Assembly (NCBI RefSeq): GCF_000262305.1
Contig: NC_017910.1
Span: 3,720,001 to 3,784,000 of the forward strand
DNA length: 64,000 nt
Direction: 5' to 3'
Source of the DNA: Shimwellia blattae DSM 4481 = NBRC 105725
Lineage (GTDB): Bacteria; Pseudomonadota; Gammaproteobacteria; Enterobacterales; Enterobacteriaceae
Both the position numbers and the translations under genes were made by a program. Numbering within the stretch: position 1 is the first letter of the stretch; every line of letters starts with the position of its first letter. This document shows positions 26,612 through 35,864 of this stretch, in pieces. Under the pieces are notes generated by a model. It ran no database searches. It saw nothing but the letters and a program-made list of their open reading frames with translations, and was not told the origin of the DNA.

Positions 26612-28819
26612 TCAGAAATCAAAGGTGACATTCGCCCGCACTTCGCGGCCATCGCCCAGAAATGCGCTGGGTGAGCCGTTCTCCCCGTCCGTACCGGAAG
26701 GGAAGATAGACGCCCAGTAGTGCTCATTGGTCACGTTATTTACCGCAATGCGCAGTGTGGTTGGCACGTTGTTGATTTTTGTGGTGTAGCGAGTGCCCAG
26801 ATCCAGCGTGGTATAGCTCCCGGCCCAGGAGGTGTTGGTATCATTGGCCGCCCGCTTACCGGTGTAATGCACATTGGCGCTGTATACCCACTGGGGCACA
26901 GAGGGCAGGCTGTACTCCATCAGCATATTGGCCTGCACTTTCGCCACCCCGACCACGCGCTTATTGCTGGTACTTTCTGACACGGTATTTTTCAGTTGCG
27001 GATCGAGGAAGGTCACCCCGCTGAAAATATTCAGCCCCTGCCATACGTTGCCGCTGGCGGTCAGCTCCAGCCCTTTATTCAGCTGGTCGCCCTGCTCTTT
27101 GTACTCCATGTCCCGGGTATCAACGTAAGCAAACGGCCGTTTCAGGCGGAACAGCGCCGCGCCGAGATTCATCCCGGCCACATCGGCTTTCAGCCCCACC
27201 TCATACTGGCGGCTGCGATACGGATCGAGGGTCTGGCCTTCATTTTTCAGCCCTGCGTTGGTCGGGGCGGTCCCCCCCTGCTCCAGGGAGTCCGCATAGC
27301 TGACATAGGCCATAACCGATGGGGTGATGTTGTACATCAGCGCCACATTCGGGCTCAGGCCGTTATTGTTGGTTTCGCTGGTTTTCCCGCCGCCGCTGGC
27401 GTAGTTGCGGGTCTGCATCCAGCTCTGGCTGAGGTAAAACATAGCCGACCATTGGGGGTTAAAGGTGACCGTATCGCCCACTGTCACGCTCTGCTGCGTG
27501 TTCTGGCTGGATTTGTAGCGCGCCCCGTTTTTATGGATTTTACCGTCGGCGGGCTCCTCCATCGGGCTGGGGTTGTACATATTCGTGGTGCCCAGATCAT
27601 AACGCTGGCTGGCCCCTTTACTGCTGTACAGGGACCAGACATACCCGGTGGTGGAGAGCGCCACGTCATGGCCCACGCTTCCGGTAGTCAGATGCCCGTT
27701 CAGTGTCACGCTGTTACTTAACACCCGGAAGCGCCCGGCGGCGCTGGCGTTGCTCAGCGAGCGTTTAATATCCCCCTGGTTGTCCGTGATCGTGCTGGAA
27801 ACAGAGCGCATGGCGCGATCGGCCTGCTGCCAGCCCACCCCGCCGCTGACATACCAGTCATCATTGATATAGTGGATCAGCCGGGTGCTGACCGTGTCCG
27901 TGGTAAGATCATTACCGGCCGTTTTAAGGGACAGGTTTTTATCTTTCGCGCTGGTAGCGGAAGGCAGCTTCACGCCGGGGCCATAGCTGAAACCACCGGG
28001 ATAGCCCTTTTTCAGGTACTCATAGTGGCTGTAATCCAGCTGCATCTGCGTGCCGGGCTGAATATTCCAGTCCAGCGCCACCGCCAGCAGCTTACGGCGC
28101 AGGGTGCTGTTTTTTACACTGCCTTCGCCGTCTTCATTCAGCAGGTTTATCCGGTAGCCCAGTTTATGGCCGTCATCCAGGTGCCCCCCTAAATCAATAT
28201 GCCCGGTATAGGCGCCGCGGCTCTGATAGCCCAGCGTTACCCTGCGCAGGGTCTGTTCTGTGGGGCGTTTGGCGGTGAAATTAAACTGCCCGGCCGGGCT
28301 GGCCGGGCCATACAGAGCACCGGTCAGGCTGTTGAGTACATCCATACGCTCCAGCATTTCAACCGGAAACGCCGTGGTCGAAACCACATTTAACCCGTCC
28401 AGGCGGCTGTTCGCCACCACGCTCCCCTGCATCCCCCGGCTCTGGGGGCGGCCAACATCCATCCCGCCGCGCGCCTGCATCTGGGTGCTGGGGGAGTATT
28501 TCAGCAGCTCGCTGACACTCATCGCCTGCTGATTATCAATCATATCCCGGGTCACCGTGGTGGAGGAATAAGGCGTAGCGACCCAGCCCCGGTTCCCCAG
28601 CGGGCCCACCTCGATATCATCCGTTTTAAACCCGGCCCCCGACACCTGATCACCGGATCCGCCTGTGGCCGCACCGGCTTTACCGGCCAGGCCGTCGACC
28701 ACGATTTGATCTTCTTGTTTGTTTTCGCTTTTTTCATCTGTCGCCGCCGCAAGGGCGCAATGAGGAAACCAGGAGAGCAGCAGCGGCATCAGCGCTGCAA
28801 GTTTTACGGAGTTGTTCAT
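26612..28819 (-). CDS. TonB-dependent siderophore receptor
   Basis: Outer-membrane receptor, about 735 residues from MNNSVKLAALMPLLLSW (an in-frame GTG lies 12 nt upstream; no strong ribosome site for either). Signal peptide to about ALAAA, TonB box QIVVDG (mature N-terminus), plug domain with SVSELLKYSPSTQMQARGG, then a beta-barrel ending in aromatic Phe (VRANVTFDF). FhuA/FcuA-like siderophore family. First gene of receptor-SBP-permease-ATPase; no biosynthetic genes are near, so it probably takes up a foreign siderophore. Fur control is expected but I see no good Fur box. Confidence 0.93.
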   Translation of the reverse strand: MNNSVKLAALMPLLLSWFPHCALAAATDEKSENKQEDQIVVDGLAGKAGAATGGSGDQVSGAGFKTDDIEVGPLGNRGWVATPYSSTTVTRDMIDNQQAMSVSELLKYSPSTQMQARGGMDVGRPQSRGMQGSVVANSRLDGLNVVSTTAFPVEMLERMDVLNSLTGALYGPASPAGQFNFTAKRPTEQTLRRVTLGYQSRGAYTGHIDLGGHLDDGHKLGYRINLLNEDGEGSVKNSTLRRKLLAVALDWNIQPGTQMQLDYSHYEYLKKGYPGGFSYGPGVKLPSATSAKDKNLSLKTAGNDLTTDTVSTRLIHYINDDWYVSGGVGWQQADRAMRSVSSTITDNQGDIKRSLSNASAAGRFRVLSNSVTLNGHLTTGSVGHDVALSTTGYVWSLYSSKGASQRYDLGTTNMYNPSPMEEPADGKIHKNGARYKSSQNTQQSVTVGDTVTFNPQWSAMFYLSQSWMQTRNYASGGGKTSETNNNGLSPNVALMYNITPSVMAYVSYADSLEQGGTAPTNAGLKNEGQTLDPYRSRQYEVGLKADVAGMNLGAALFRLKRPFAYVDTRDMEYKEQGDQLNKGLELTASGNVWQGLNIFSGVTFLDPQLKNTVSESTSNKRVVGVAKVQANMLMEYSLPSVPQWVYSANVHYTGKRAANDTNTSWAGSYTTLDLGTRYTTKINNVPTTLRIAVNNVTNEHYWASIFPSGTDGENGSPSAFLGDGREVRANVTFDF

Positions 28820-29122
28820 GACCAGACGCACATATCGTTATATAAAATTTTATATTACGGTAAGCAGCCCACTGACAAATATGATCAGGATCACATTAAT
28901 TCACGATCTGAATCGCTAACTCATTATTGGTATTGATTTTTTATTTTTCAGCCCGGGGCAAAATTTTACTTATTTCATTAGAAAAACTAATAATCAAAAA
29001 CCTGCAAGAAAAATGCATAATAATTCAGTTAATAGCACGAATAACGCCAGACTGGCGGCGAAAAAACGTTATTAATAGCAACTTGTCACCTGTATAACGG
29101 GAACAGAGTTGGGAATAAAATT
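28820..29122. other. AT-rich divergent control region
   Basis: Contains the promoters for the siderophore operon (minus) and for the PerC-like gene (plus). No gene seen. 'ACTCATTATTGG' near 28919-28930 resembles half of a Fur site, too weak to call. Confidence 0.4.
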
Positions 29123-29476
29123 ATGCAGTATGACCTTAACGCGCTGGTTAACCACGCCACACATCTGGAACAACAGGGGCTGTTTCGCCGGGCGTTGCGC
29201 CTCTGGCAGGAGATAGCCACCAGGCCAGACGCCAGTGATGAACTGCGGGAACGCGCCTGGACACAGATAACCGGCACCGTGGGTGACCGGGCCGCCGCTG
29301 GCGGCGAACCTCACGCCGACCCCCTCCCCAGACCAAACCGTAAATATCTGGTTGCGGAAGATAAAAAGCGCATTATGGCTTACTTTGCCATGGGCTACTC
29401 CAGCGCCACGATTTGTGGGCTGACCGGCCGCTCCCGCTCCTTTGTGGCGACCTGCCGTAAAAACGCGACTTCCTGA
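29123..29476 (+). CDS. PerC-like small regulator (putative)
   Basis: 117 residues. The N-terminal HATHLEQQGLFRRALRLWQEI resembles PerC-family activators (LEx2GLYRRAxxRW). The C-terminal half (YFAMGYSSATICGLTGRSRSF) looks like a helix-turn-helix. PerC proteins are small enterobacterial transcription factors, usually on horizontally acquired DNA, which fits this position at the end of the accessory stretch. Assignment rests on a short motif. Confidence 0.5.
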   Translation: MQYDLNALVNHATHLEQQGLFRRALRLWQEIATRPDASDELRERAWTQITGTVGDRAAAGGEPHADPLPRPNRKYLVAEDKKRIMAYFAMGYSSATICGLTGRSRSFVATCRKNATS

Positions 29477-29509
29477 GTGCTCAGGGCTGGTTAAATCCTG
29501 CCAGGCGTG

Positions 29510-29531
29510 AAAAAAACCCCGACAACCGGGG
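29510..29531 (-). terminator. Stem-loop with T-run on the minus strand
   Basis: CCCCG-N5-CGGGG followed on the minus strand by seven T. No annotated minus-strand gene ends here; it could block antisense transcription entering the PerC-like gene. Confidence 0.4.
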
Positions 29532-29640
29532 GGAATTAATGTACAATGCGCGACTCTTTTTCACGCCACAGCGTGTTTTTACGCTGAAACCACTATTTTC
29601 AGCACTATTATCCTGTACGCTGATGTTCAGAGGAACCGCC

Positions 29641-29976
29641 ATGTCATTACCTAACTGCCCACAGTGCAATTCTGAATACACCTATGAAGATAACGGAATG
29701 TATATCTGCCCTGAATGCGCCCACGAATGGAACGACAATGAGCCGCAGGCGGAAGACGATGTGCTGGTGGTAAAAGATGCAAATGGCAACCTGCTGGCCG
29801 ACGGCGATAGCGTCACCGTTATCAAAGATTTAAAAGTCAAAGGCAGCTCTTCCATGCTGAAAATCGGCACCAAAGTGAAGAATATCCGCCTGGTTGAAGG
29901 CGATCACAACATAGACTGCAAAATTGATGGTTTTGGCCCGATGAAGCTGAAATCAGAGTTCGTTAAAAAGAACTGA
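29641..29976 (+). CDS. yjdM: PhnA/YjdM zinc-ribbon protein
   Basis: 111 residues, start MSLPNCPQCNSEYTYED with an AGAGGAA ribosome site (open frame upstream lacks similarity). N-terminal zinc ribbon CPQC ... CPEC (residues 6-9 and 24-27), then the PhnA domain with DGDSVTVIKDLKVKG. Nearly identical in plan to E. coli YjdM. The name phnA is historical; no role in phosphonate use is proven. Confidence 0.93.
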   Translation: MSLPNCPQCNSEYTYEDNGMYICPECAHEWNDNEPQAEDDVLVVKDANGNLLADGDSVTVIKDLKVKGSSSMLKIGTKVKNIRLVEGDHNIDCKIDGFGPMKLKSEFVKKN

Positions 29977-30080
29977 TCCCCCCTATTCTGGCAACGGATT
30001 GCCGGGGTGAACGCGCCGCCGTTCTCCTGTAGCAACGTCCCGCTGGTGCGGGACACCCCCTTCATCTGGCCTTCTGCCGG

Positions 30081-30800
30081 TCAGTACCCCTGGTTCTGAC
30101 GACGCTGCTGTTCTTCCTGCTGACGCCGCTGCTGCTCTTGCTGCTGGCGCTGTTGTTCCTGCTGCTGGCGCCGCTGCTCTTCCTGCTGGCGACGTTGCTC
30201 CTGTTGCTGACGCTGCTGCTCTTCCTGCTGACGACGCTGCTGCTCCTGTTGCTGGCGGTGCTGCTCTTCCTGCTGGCGGCGGTGTTCATCTTGCTGGCGA
30301 CGCTGCTCCTGCTCACGACGCTGAGACTCCTGATAATGTTGCTGCTCGCGCTGGCGCTGGATCTCCTGCTGCTGACGGCGACGTTCTTCCCGCTGGCGGC
30401 GGCGTTCATCGGCCTGACGGCGCTGCTCATCCCGCCACTGGCGCTGGCGCTCCAGATCCTGGCGGTGCAGCTCGCTCTGCTGGCGGTAATACTCGTCTTC
30501 CTGGCGGCGCCGTTCATCTTCCCGGCGGCGGCGCTCGTCTTCCCGACGCCACTGCTCATCGCGCCACTGGGGATCGTCGTCATCGTAGCGCTCGTCGTCC
30601 CCATAGCGGTCGTCATCGTCATCGGTATAGCGATCGTCACCATCACGTGACGTGCCCGCACTGAAAGCATCGTCCAGAGCCCGGGAGACCGAGCTGACAG
30701 TCTGCCCGACAATATCATCCAGCGCATCTGCCCGGGCACCGTGCAGCGGTGCCAGTATAAGCAGGGAATAGATCAGTACAGCAAAACCGTGTCGCGTCAT
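30081..30800 (-). CDS. yjdP: YjdP homolog with expanded Gln/Arg-rich repeat
   Basis: 239 residues; signal peptide MTRHGFAVLIYSLLILAP ... ARA, then DALDDIVGQTVSSVSRALDDAF matching the start of E. coli YjdP, an Asp-rich patch (about 52-75), and a long coil of RRQ/EEQ/QQQ repeats to the end. E. coli YjdP is about 109 residues, so this copy is more than twice as long because of the repeat tract. Predicted periplasmic, extended alpha-helical. Same neighbourhood (beside yjdM) supports orthology. Function unknown. Confidence 0.8.
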   Translation of the reverse strand: MTRHGFAVLIYSLLILAPLHGARADALDDIVGQTVSSVSRALDDAFSAGTSRDGDDRYTDDDDDRYGDDERYDDDDPQWRDEQWRREDERRRREDERRRQEDEYYRQQSELHRQDLERQRQWRDEQRRQADERRRQREERRRQQQEIQRQREQQHYQESQRREQEQRRQQDEHRRQQEEQHRQQQEQQRRQQEEQQRQQQEQRRQQEEQRRQQQEQQRQQQEQQRRQQEEQQRRQNQGY

Positions 30801-30919
30801 GGTGCTCTCTCCGCAGTAATGTTTTCAGGCTAAAATACCCGCAGTGCTTCCCATAGCGGAGAAGTCTCAAATCATTAACATGGCGCACGCCATCGTCACG
30901 TCACTTTTGACGATCTTCT

Positions 30920-30970
30920 GATTTTCGTCATCGCTGTGCTGCATTTTTGGGCGTATTCTCAACGAAAAAC
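30920..30970 (+). promoter_or_regulatory. Possible FhlA upstream activating sequences
   Basis: GATTTTCGTCA (from 30920) and AACGAAAAAC (30961-30970) are oppositely oriented TTTTCGT-type half sites upstream of the sigma-54 promoter. FhlA sites in E. coli are of the CATTTCGTACGAAATG kind. Match is partial. Confidence 0.35.
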
Positions 30971-30983
30971 CTTGCTTTAAATG

Positions 30984-30999
30984 TGGCATAGATCCTGCA
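30984..30999 (+). promoter_or_regulatory. Sigma-54 promoter of fdhF
   Basis: TGGCATAGATCCTGCA: GG (30985-30986) and GC (30997-30998) are exactly 12 nt apart, matching the -24/-12 consensus TGGCAC-N5-TTGCA with two changes. fdhF is a known RpoN/FhlA target in E. coli, induced by formate without oxygen. Confidence 0.75.
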
Positions 31000-31066
31000 T
31001 TAACTGTAGAGATATCACGATGGCCCAGTTCAGGCCGTCTTAAAAGTGTTAACTGGAGCAACGCGG

Positions 31067-33217
31067 ATGAAAAAAGTCGTCACGGTTTGCCCTTACTGCG
31101 CATCAGGCTGCAAGATAAACCTGGTGGTAGATAACGGCAAGATCGTCCGGGCGGAGCCTGCACAGGGGAAAACCAATCAGGGAACCCTGTGCCTGAAAGG
31201 CTACTACGGCTGGGATTTTATTAACGATACCCAGATCCTGACCCCCCGCCTGAGAACCCCAATGATTCGTCGCCAGCGCGGCGGCAAACTGGAACCGGTC
31301 TCCTGGGATGAGGCGCTGAACTATGTCGCTGACCGCCTGAGTGCCATCAAAGCGAAATATGGTCCGGATGCCATTCAGACCACGGGTTCATCCCGCGGGA
31401 CCGGGAACGAAACCAACTATATCATGCAGAAATTCGCGCGCGCCGTTATTGGTACCAATAACGTCGACTGCTGCGCTCGTGTCTGACACGGCCCTTCGGT
31501 TGCAGGTCTGCACCAATCGGTCGGTAACGGCGCAATGAGCAACGCTATCACGGAAATTGATGGCGCTGATTTAGTCTTTATTTTCGGGTATAACCCGGCG
31601 GATTCTCACCCGATCGTGGCAAATCACGTGATTAATGCCAAACGTAACGGGGCGAAAATCATTGTCTGCGACCCGCGCAAAATTGAAACCGCGCGTATTG
31701 CCGACATGCATATTGCACTGAAAAACGGTTCTAACATCGCGCTGCTGAACGCTATCGGGCACGTGATTATTGAAGAAGAGCTGTACGACAAAGCCTTTGT
31801 GGCCCAGCGTACAGAAGGCTACGAGGAATATCGTAAAATCGTCGAAGGCTATACGCCGGAGTCCGTTGAAGATATTACCGGCGTCAGCGCGGCAGAGATT
31901 CGTCAGGCCGCACGTATGTACGCCACGGCGGGCAGCGCCGCTATCCTGTGGGGCATGGGTGTTACCCAGTTCTACCAGGGTGTGGAAACCGTCCGTTCAC
32001 TGACCAGTCTGGCGATGCTGACCGGTAACCTGGGTAAACCGTCTTGTGGGGTGAACCCGGTACGTGGTCAGAACAACGTTCAGGGTGCCTGCGATATGGG
32101 TGCACTGCCGGACGTATTCCCGGACTACCAGAAAGTGTCTGACCCGGCCATCAGCGAGAAATTCGCCAAAGCCTGGGGTGTGGAAAGCCTGCCGAAACAT
32201 ACGGGTTACCGTATCAGTGAGCTGCCACACAACGTTGAACACGGTAAGGTTCGCGCGGCCTATATTATGGGTGAAGACCCGTTACAGACCGATGCGGAAC
32301 TCTCCTCCGTGCGTAAGGCCTTTGAAGATCTGGAGCTGGTTATCGTTCAGGATATCTTCATGACCAAAACCGCCTCTCAGGCTGACGTCATTCTGCCGTC
32401 TACCTCCTGGGGTGAGCATGAAGGGGTTTACACCGCAGCGGACCGTGGCTTCCAGCGCTTCTTTAAAGCGGTAGAGCCGAAGTGGGACCTGAAAACGGAC
32501 TGGCAGATCATCGGTGAGATCGCCACCCGTATGGGTTACCCGATGCACTACAACAACACCCAGGAGATCTGGGACGAGTTGCGTCATCTGTCTCCGGACT
32601 TCCTCGGCGCCACCTATGAAAAAATGGGTGAACTGGGGTATATCCTGTGGCCGTGCCGCGATGAGTCTGACGCCGACCAGGGGACCTCTTATCTGTTTAA
32701 AGAGAAGTTCGATACCCCGAACGGTCTGGGCCAGTTCTTCACCTGTGACTGGGTGCCGCCTATCGATAAACTGACCGAACAGTACCCGATGGTGCTGTCA
32801 ACGGTACGTGAAGTCGGCCACTACTCTTGCCGTTCTATGACCGGTAACTGTGCGGCCCTGGCGGCCCTGGCGGATGAACCGGGTTATGCGCAAATCAATA
32901 CTGCCGATGCAGAACGCCTTGGCATTAAAGATGAAGAGCTTATCTGGGTGAACTCCCGTAAAGGCCGGGTTATTACCCGGGCTAACGTCAGCGATCGTCC
33001 GAACAAGGGTGCAGTCTATATGACGTATCAGTGGTGGATTGGTGCCTGTAACGAGCTGGTGTCTGAAAACCTCAGCCCGATAACCAAAACCCCGGAATAC
33101 AAATATTGTGCAGTCAATATTGAACGCATCGCCGATCAGCACGCCGCTGAACAGTATGTGATTGATGAGTACAACAAACTGAAAGCCCGCCTGCGGGAAA
33201 CCGCACTGGTGAACTAA
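31067..33217 (+). CDS. fdhF: Formate dehydrogenase H, selenocysteine enzyme
   Basis: Molybdenum enzyme of formate hydrogenlyase: oxidises formate to CO2 and passes electrons to hydrogenase 3 in the cytoplasm. 716 residues including selenocysteine: starts MKKVVTVCPYCASGCK (4Fe-4S ligands), and the in-frame TGA at 31484-31486 is codon 140, the position of Sec140 in E. coli, flanked by NNVDCCARV and HGPSVAGLHQSVGN. A SECIS hairpin follows at once. This is one gene, not two ORFs or a frameshift. The rest matches the family throughout (GMGVTQFYQGVE, MTGNCAALAAL, YMTYQWWIGACNEL). Confidence 0.97.
31484..31524 (+). promoter_or_regulatory. Bacterial SECIS element in fdhF
   Basis: Starts with the UGA codon; the stem-loop has the SelB-binding apical loop in GTTGCAGGTCTGCAC. 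Nearly the same as the recalled E. coli fdhF SECIS, with a synonymous CCA to CCT change. It directs selenocysteine insertion. Confidence 0.9.
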
Positions 33218-33237
33218 GGCCACCTGGCCTGCAGACA

Positions 33238-33269
33238 AACGGGATGAGTCGCCTCATCCCGTTTTTTTT
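33238..33269 (+). terminator. Terminator after fdhF
   Basis: ACGGGATGAG / CTCATCCCGT stem with TCGC loop and a run of eight T. Confidence 0.92.
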
Positions 33270-33347
33270 ATCTCAGTTTCACGGCAGCTGCCCATTTCCT
33301 TCTTACCAGAGCCACCCTATACTGCGCGCCATGTTGACGAGCGAAAA

Positions 33348-34037
33348 ATGATAATGAAACCCCTGCTACTGGCGCTATTTTTACTTCCTCTGATGGCCAC
33401 TGCTGAAGAGATCGACAGCCCCTGGCTACAACAGGCCCTGCAAGGCGATCGCCGGGCCCAGTATTATCTGGCCGATACCTGGTTTAGCGCAGACGATATG
33501 CAGCAGTCTGCCTTCTGGGCGCAAAAATCTGCCGCCCAGGGCGACGCAGACGCCATGGCCCTGCTGGCGCAAATCACCCTGGCAGGGCCGGAGGCCGACC
33601 GCTATACCCGCGCCAGACACCAGGCCGAGCAGGCCGCAAAGGCCGGAAGCCCCCGGGGCCAGGTGGTCCTGGCCCGTCTCCTGGTCAATAGCCAGGCAGG
33701 GAGCACCGACTACCCCCGCGCCATCCGTTTACTGGAGCAGGCGGCGAAAAATAACGAAAACGACAGTGCCGTAGACGCCCAGATGTGGCTTGGGATCATC
33801 TACGCAAACGGCAGCGGCATTGCCGAAGATAACGACCAGGCCACCCGCTGGTTTAAACAAAGCTCCATGCTGTCGCGCACCGGCTATGCGGAATACTGGG
33901 CCGGTATGCTCTTCAGCCAGGGGGAAAAGGGCTTTATTGTGCCGAACAAACAAAAGGCACTGCAGTGGATGAACCTGAGCTGTACAGAAGGGTTTGATAC
34001 CGGGTGTGAGGCCTTTGAGCAACTCAGCGGCCAGTAA
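33348..34037 (+). CDS. yjcO: YjcO, Sel1-repeat protein
   Basis: 229 residues, same as E. coli YjcO. Signal peptide MIMKPLLLALFLLPLMATAEE, then Sel1-like helical repeats (for example DAQMWLGIIYANGSGIAEDN and AEYWAGMLFSQGEKGF). Probably a periplasmic protein-interaction scaffold; no enzyme motif. A second ATG 6 nt in is equally possible as start. Order fdhF-yjcO-gltP is as in E. coli. Confidence 0.9.
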   Translation: MIMKPLLLALFLLPLMATAEEIDSPWLQQALQGDRRAQYYLADTWFSADDMQQSAFWAQKSAAQGDADAMALLAQITLAGPEADRYTRARHQAEQAAKAGSPRGQVVLARLLVNSQAGSTDYPRAIRLLEQAAKNNENDSAVDAQMWLGIIYANGSGIAEDNDQATRWFKQSSMLSRTGYAEYWAGMLFSQGEKGFIVPNKQKALQWMNLSCTEGFDTGCEAFEQLSGQ

Positions 34038-34042
34038 GAAAT

Positions 34043-34064
34043 GTCCCCCTCCCGGGAGGGGGAC
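34043..34064. terminator. Stem-loop between convergent yjcO and gltP
   Basis: Perfect palindrome GTCCCCCTCCC / GGGAGGGGGAC without a T-run on either strand; probable transcript-end hairpin. Confidence 0.5.
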
Positions 34065-34073
34065 ACAGGGCTA

Positions 34074-35387
34074 TCAGGGCTTCGCTGTGGTGTCGAATTT
34101 ACCCAGCATTTCCCGCTCATAAGCGGCGGCTTTTTTGCGGTCGAATTTGTGTTCCCACTTGGAAATCACCAGCACCGCCAGCGCATTACCCACCACGTTC
34201 AGCGCGGTACGGGCCATATCCAGAATACGGTCAACACCGGCAATAAAGGCCAGACCTTCCAGCGGAATACCCACACTGCCGAGCGTGGCAAGCAACACCA
34301 CAAAAGAGACCCCCGGCACCCCGGCAATCCCCTTTGAGGTCACCATCAGGGTGAGCACCAGGATAATCTCCTGGCCAATCGACAGCTCGATACCGTACAG
34401 CTGGGCGATAAAAATGGCCGCAATACTCTGGTACAGGGTGGAGCCATCCAGGTTAAACGAGTAGCCCGTCGGCACCACGAAGCTGGTTATCGACGCCGGT
34501 GCCCCGTAGGCTTCCATCTTCTCGATTATCCGCGGCAGCACGCTCTCGGAGCTGGCGGTGGAATAGGCGAGGATAAGCTCATCTTTAAGAATGCGAATCA
34601 GGATCCAGATCCGCAGCCCGCACATGCGCGCCACAATCCCCAGCACCGCCAGCGCAAAGAAGGCGATGGCGAAGTACACCAGAATCACCAGCTTTGCCAG
34701 CGGCCACAGGGAGGCGAAACCGAAGTTTGCCACGGTCACGGAAATCAGGGCAAAGACCCCCACCGGCGCGTAGCGCATCACCATATGGGTGACTTTAAAC
34801 ATGGTTTCAGACACCGAGCGGAACACGGTAACCAGCGGCTCCCGGTGGCTGGCAGGCAGAGAGGAGAGCCCGAGCCCGAACAGCACCGAGAAGAAAATAA
34901 TCGGCAGCATATCGCCCTTCGCCATGGAGGCCACAATATTGGTGGGCACCAGGGAGAGAATGGTCCCCATCAGCCCGTGGGCGTGGCTTTGTACATCGGC
35001 GGTGGTGCTCTGGTATTTAGAGATATCTACCGTTGCCAGCTGGCTCATATCAATCCCGTGCCCTGGCTGGAACACGTTCGCCAGGGTGATCCCCAGCACA
35101 ATAGCAACGGTGGTTATCACTTCAAAATAGAGGATAGTTTTGGCGCCAATCCGGCCCAGTTGCTTCGCATCGCCGACACCGGCAATCCCCACCACCAGGG
35201 TGGATATCACAATCGGGACGACAATCATTTTGATCAGGTGAATAAAGATATCACCGGCCGGTGATAAAAAGTTATTAACAAGCCACTCGCGGCTGTCGGC
35301 CTGATAGTGCAGCACGCTACCCAGAATGATACCGAGTACCAGCGCTATCAGGATCTGCCAGGCAAGGCTGACTTTACTCTTCTTCAT
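34074..35387 (-). CDS. gltP: Proton/glutamate-aspartate symporter GltP
   Basis: Inner-membrane DAACS-family carrier. 437 residues from MKKSKVSLAWQILIALVLG, matching E. coli length; 11 codons of open frame upstream are ignored. Family motifs SSESVLPRIIEKMEAYG and GYSFNLDGSTLYQ (re-entrant loop 1) and the later MVTSKGIAGVPG (re-entrant loop 2) are intact. In E. coli nrfA-G separates gltP from acs; here the two are direct divergent neighbours. Confidence 0.96.
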   Translation of the reverse strand: MKKSKVSLAWQILIALVLGIILGSVLHYQADSREWLVNNFLSPAGDIFIHLIKMIVVPIVISTLVVGIAGVGDAKQLGRIGAKTILYFEVITTVAIVLGITLANVFQPGHGIDMSQLATVDISKYQSTTADVQSHAHGLMGTILSLVPTNIVASMAKGDMLPIIFFSVLFGLGLSSLPASHREPLVTVFRSVSETMFKVTHMVMRYAPVGVFALISVTVANFGFASLWPLAKLVILVYFAIAFFALAVLGIVARMCGLRIWILIRILKDELILAYSTASSESVLPRIIEKMEAYGAPASITSFVVPTGYSFNLDGSTLYQSIAAIFIAQLYGIELSIGQEIILVLTLMVTSKGIAGVPGVSFVVLLATLGSVGIPLEGLAFIAGVDRILDMARTALNVVGNALAVLVISKWEHKFDRKKAAAYEREMLGKFDTTAKP

Positions 35388-35864
35388 AACAACGAATACC
35401 CCATAAAACGCCATTCTCATGCAGTTTTTCTATGAGAACGTCAAAACTGAAAGTGTATGACTAACGTCGAATGATGACGGGAAGTCACAGGCTCGCACAC
35501 TGGCCTGAAACCCGACGATAAACCTCACGAAGACTCGTTAAGGCATAACAACTTATATCAGTACCATCTGCGCGATTATCGCGCAAGTATTGATATTTAT
35601 CGCCATGTAATTAACAGGGTCTATATAACCATTAGTTTATACAAAACTACCATCCTAACTTAATGTTATTAAAAGCATTTAATTATCATCAATTTCATTA
35701 ATCATTATGTGAAATTAATGTTATTCAAAGAATCAACAGCGCACTTTTTAGCCTTTCAGTTTTAAGCGTGATCTGCCGCCCAAATAGTAAACAAAGCCTT
35801 CACGCCCCCTACACTTAACTTTTGCGTGACATATTATTAACATTCTATAAGGAGAAAAAAAGCC
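35388..35864. promoter_or_regulatory. Divergent gltP/acs control region
   Basis: 477 nt, strongly AT-rich, no gene and no remnant of nrf seen. It must carry the acs promoter; a TGTGA half-site of CRP type is at 35708-35712 with poor second half (TGTTA). The acs ribosome site is AAGGAG. Confidence 0.45.

Noticed and set aside
28919..28930. Half of a Fur box before the siderophore receptor
   Set aside because: Only one side matches the 19-bp consensus; chance level in AT-rich DNA.
30138..30650. Extremely Leu-rich hydrophobic ORF opposite yjdP
   Set aside because: Produced by reading the CAG/CGT repeat of yjdP backwards; no start signal and the reverse frame has a signal peptide and a known relative.
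31484..31486. Apparent nonsense mutation or frameshift splitting fdhF
   Set aside because: It is the selenocysteine UGA at codon 140 with SECIS directly downstream.
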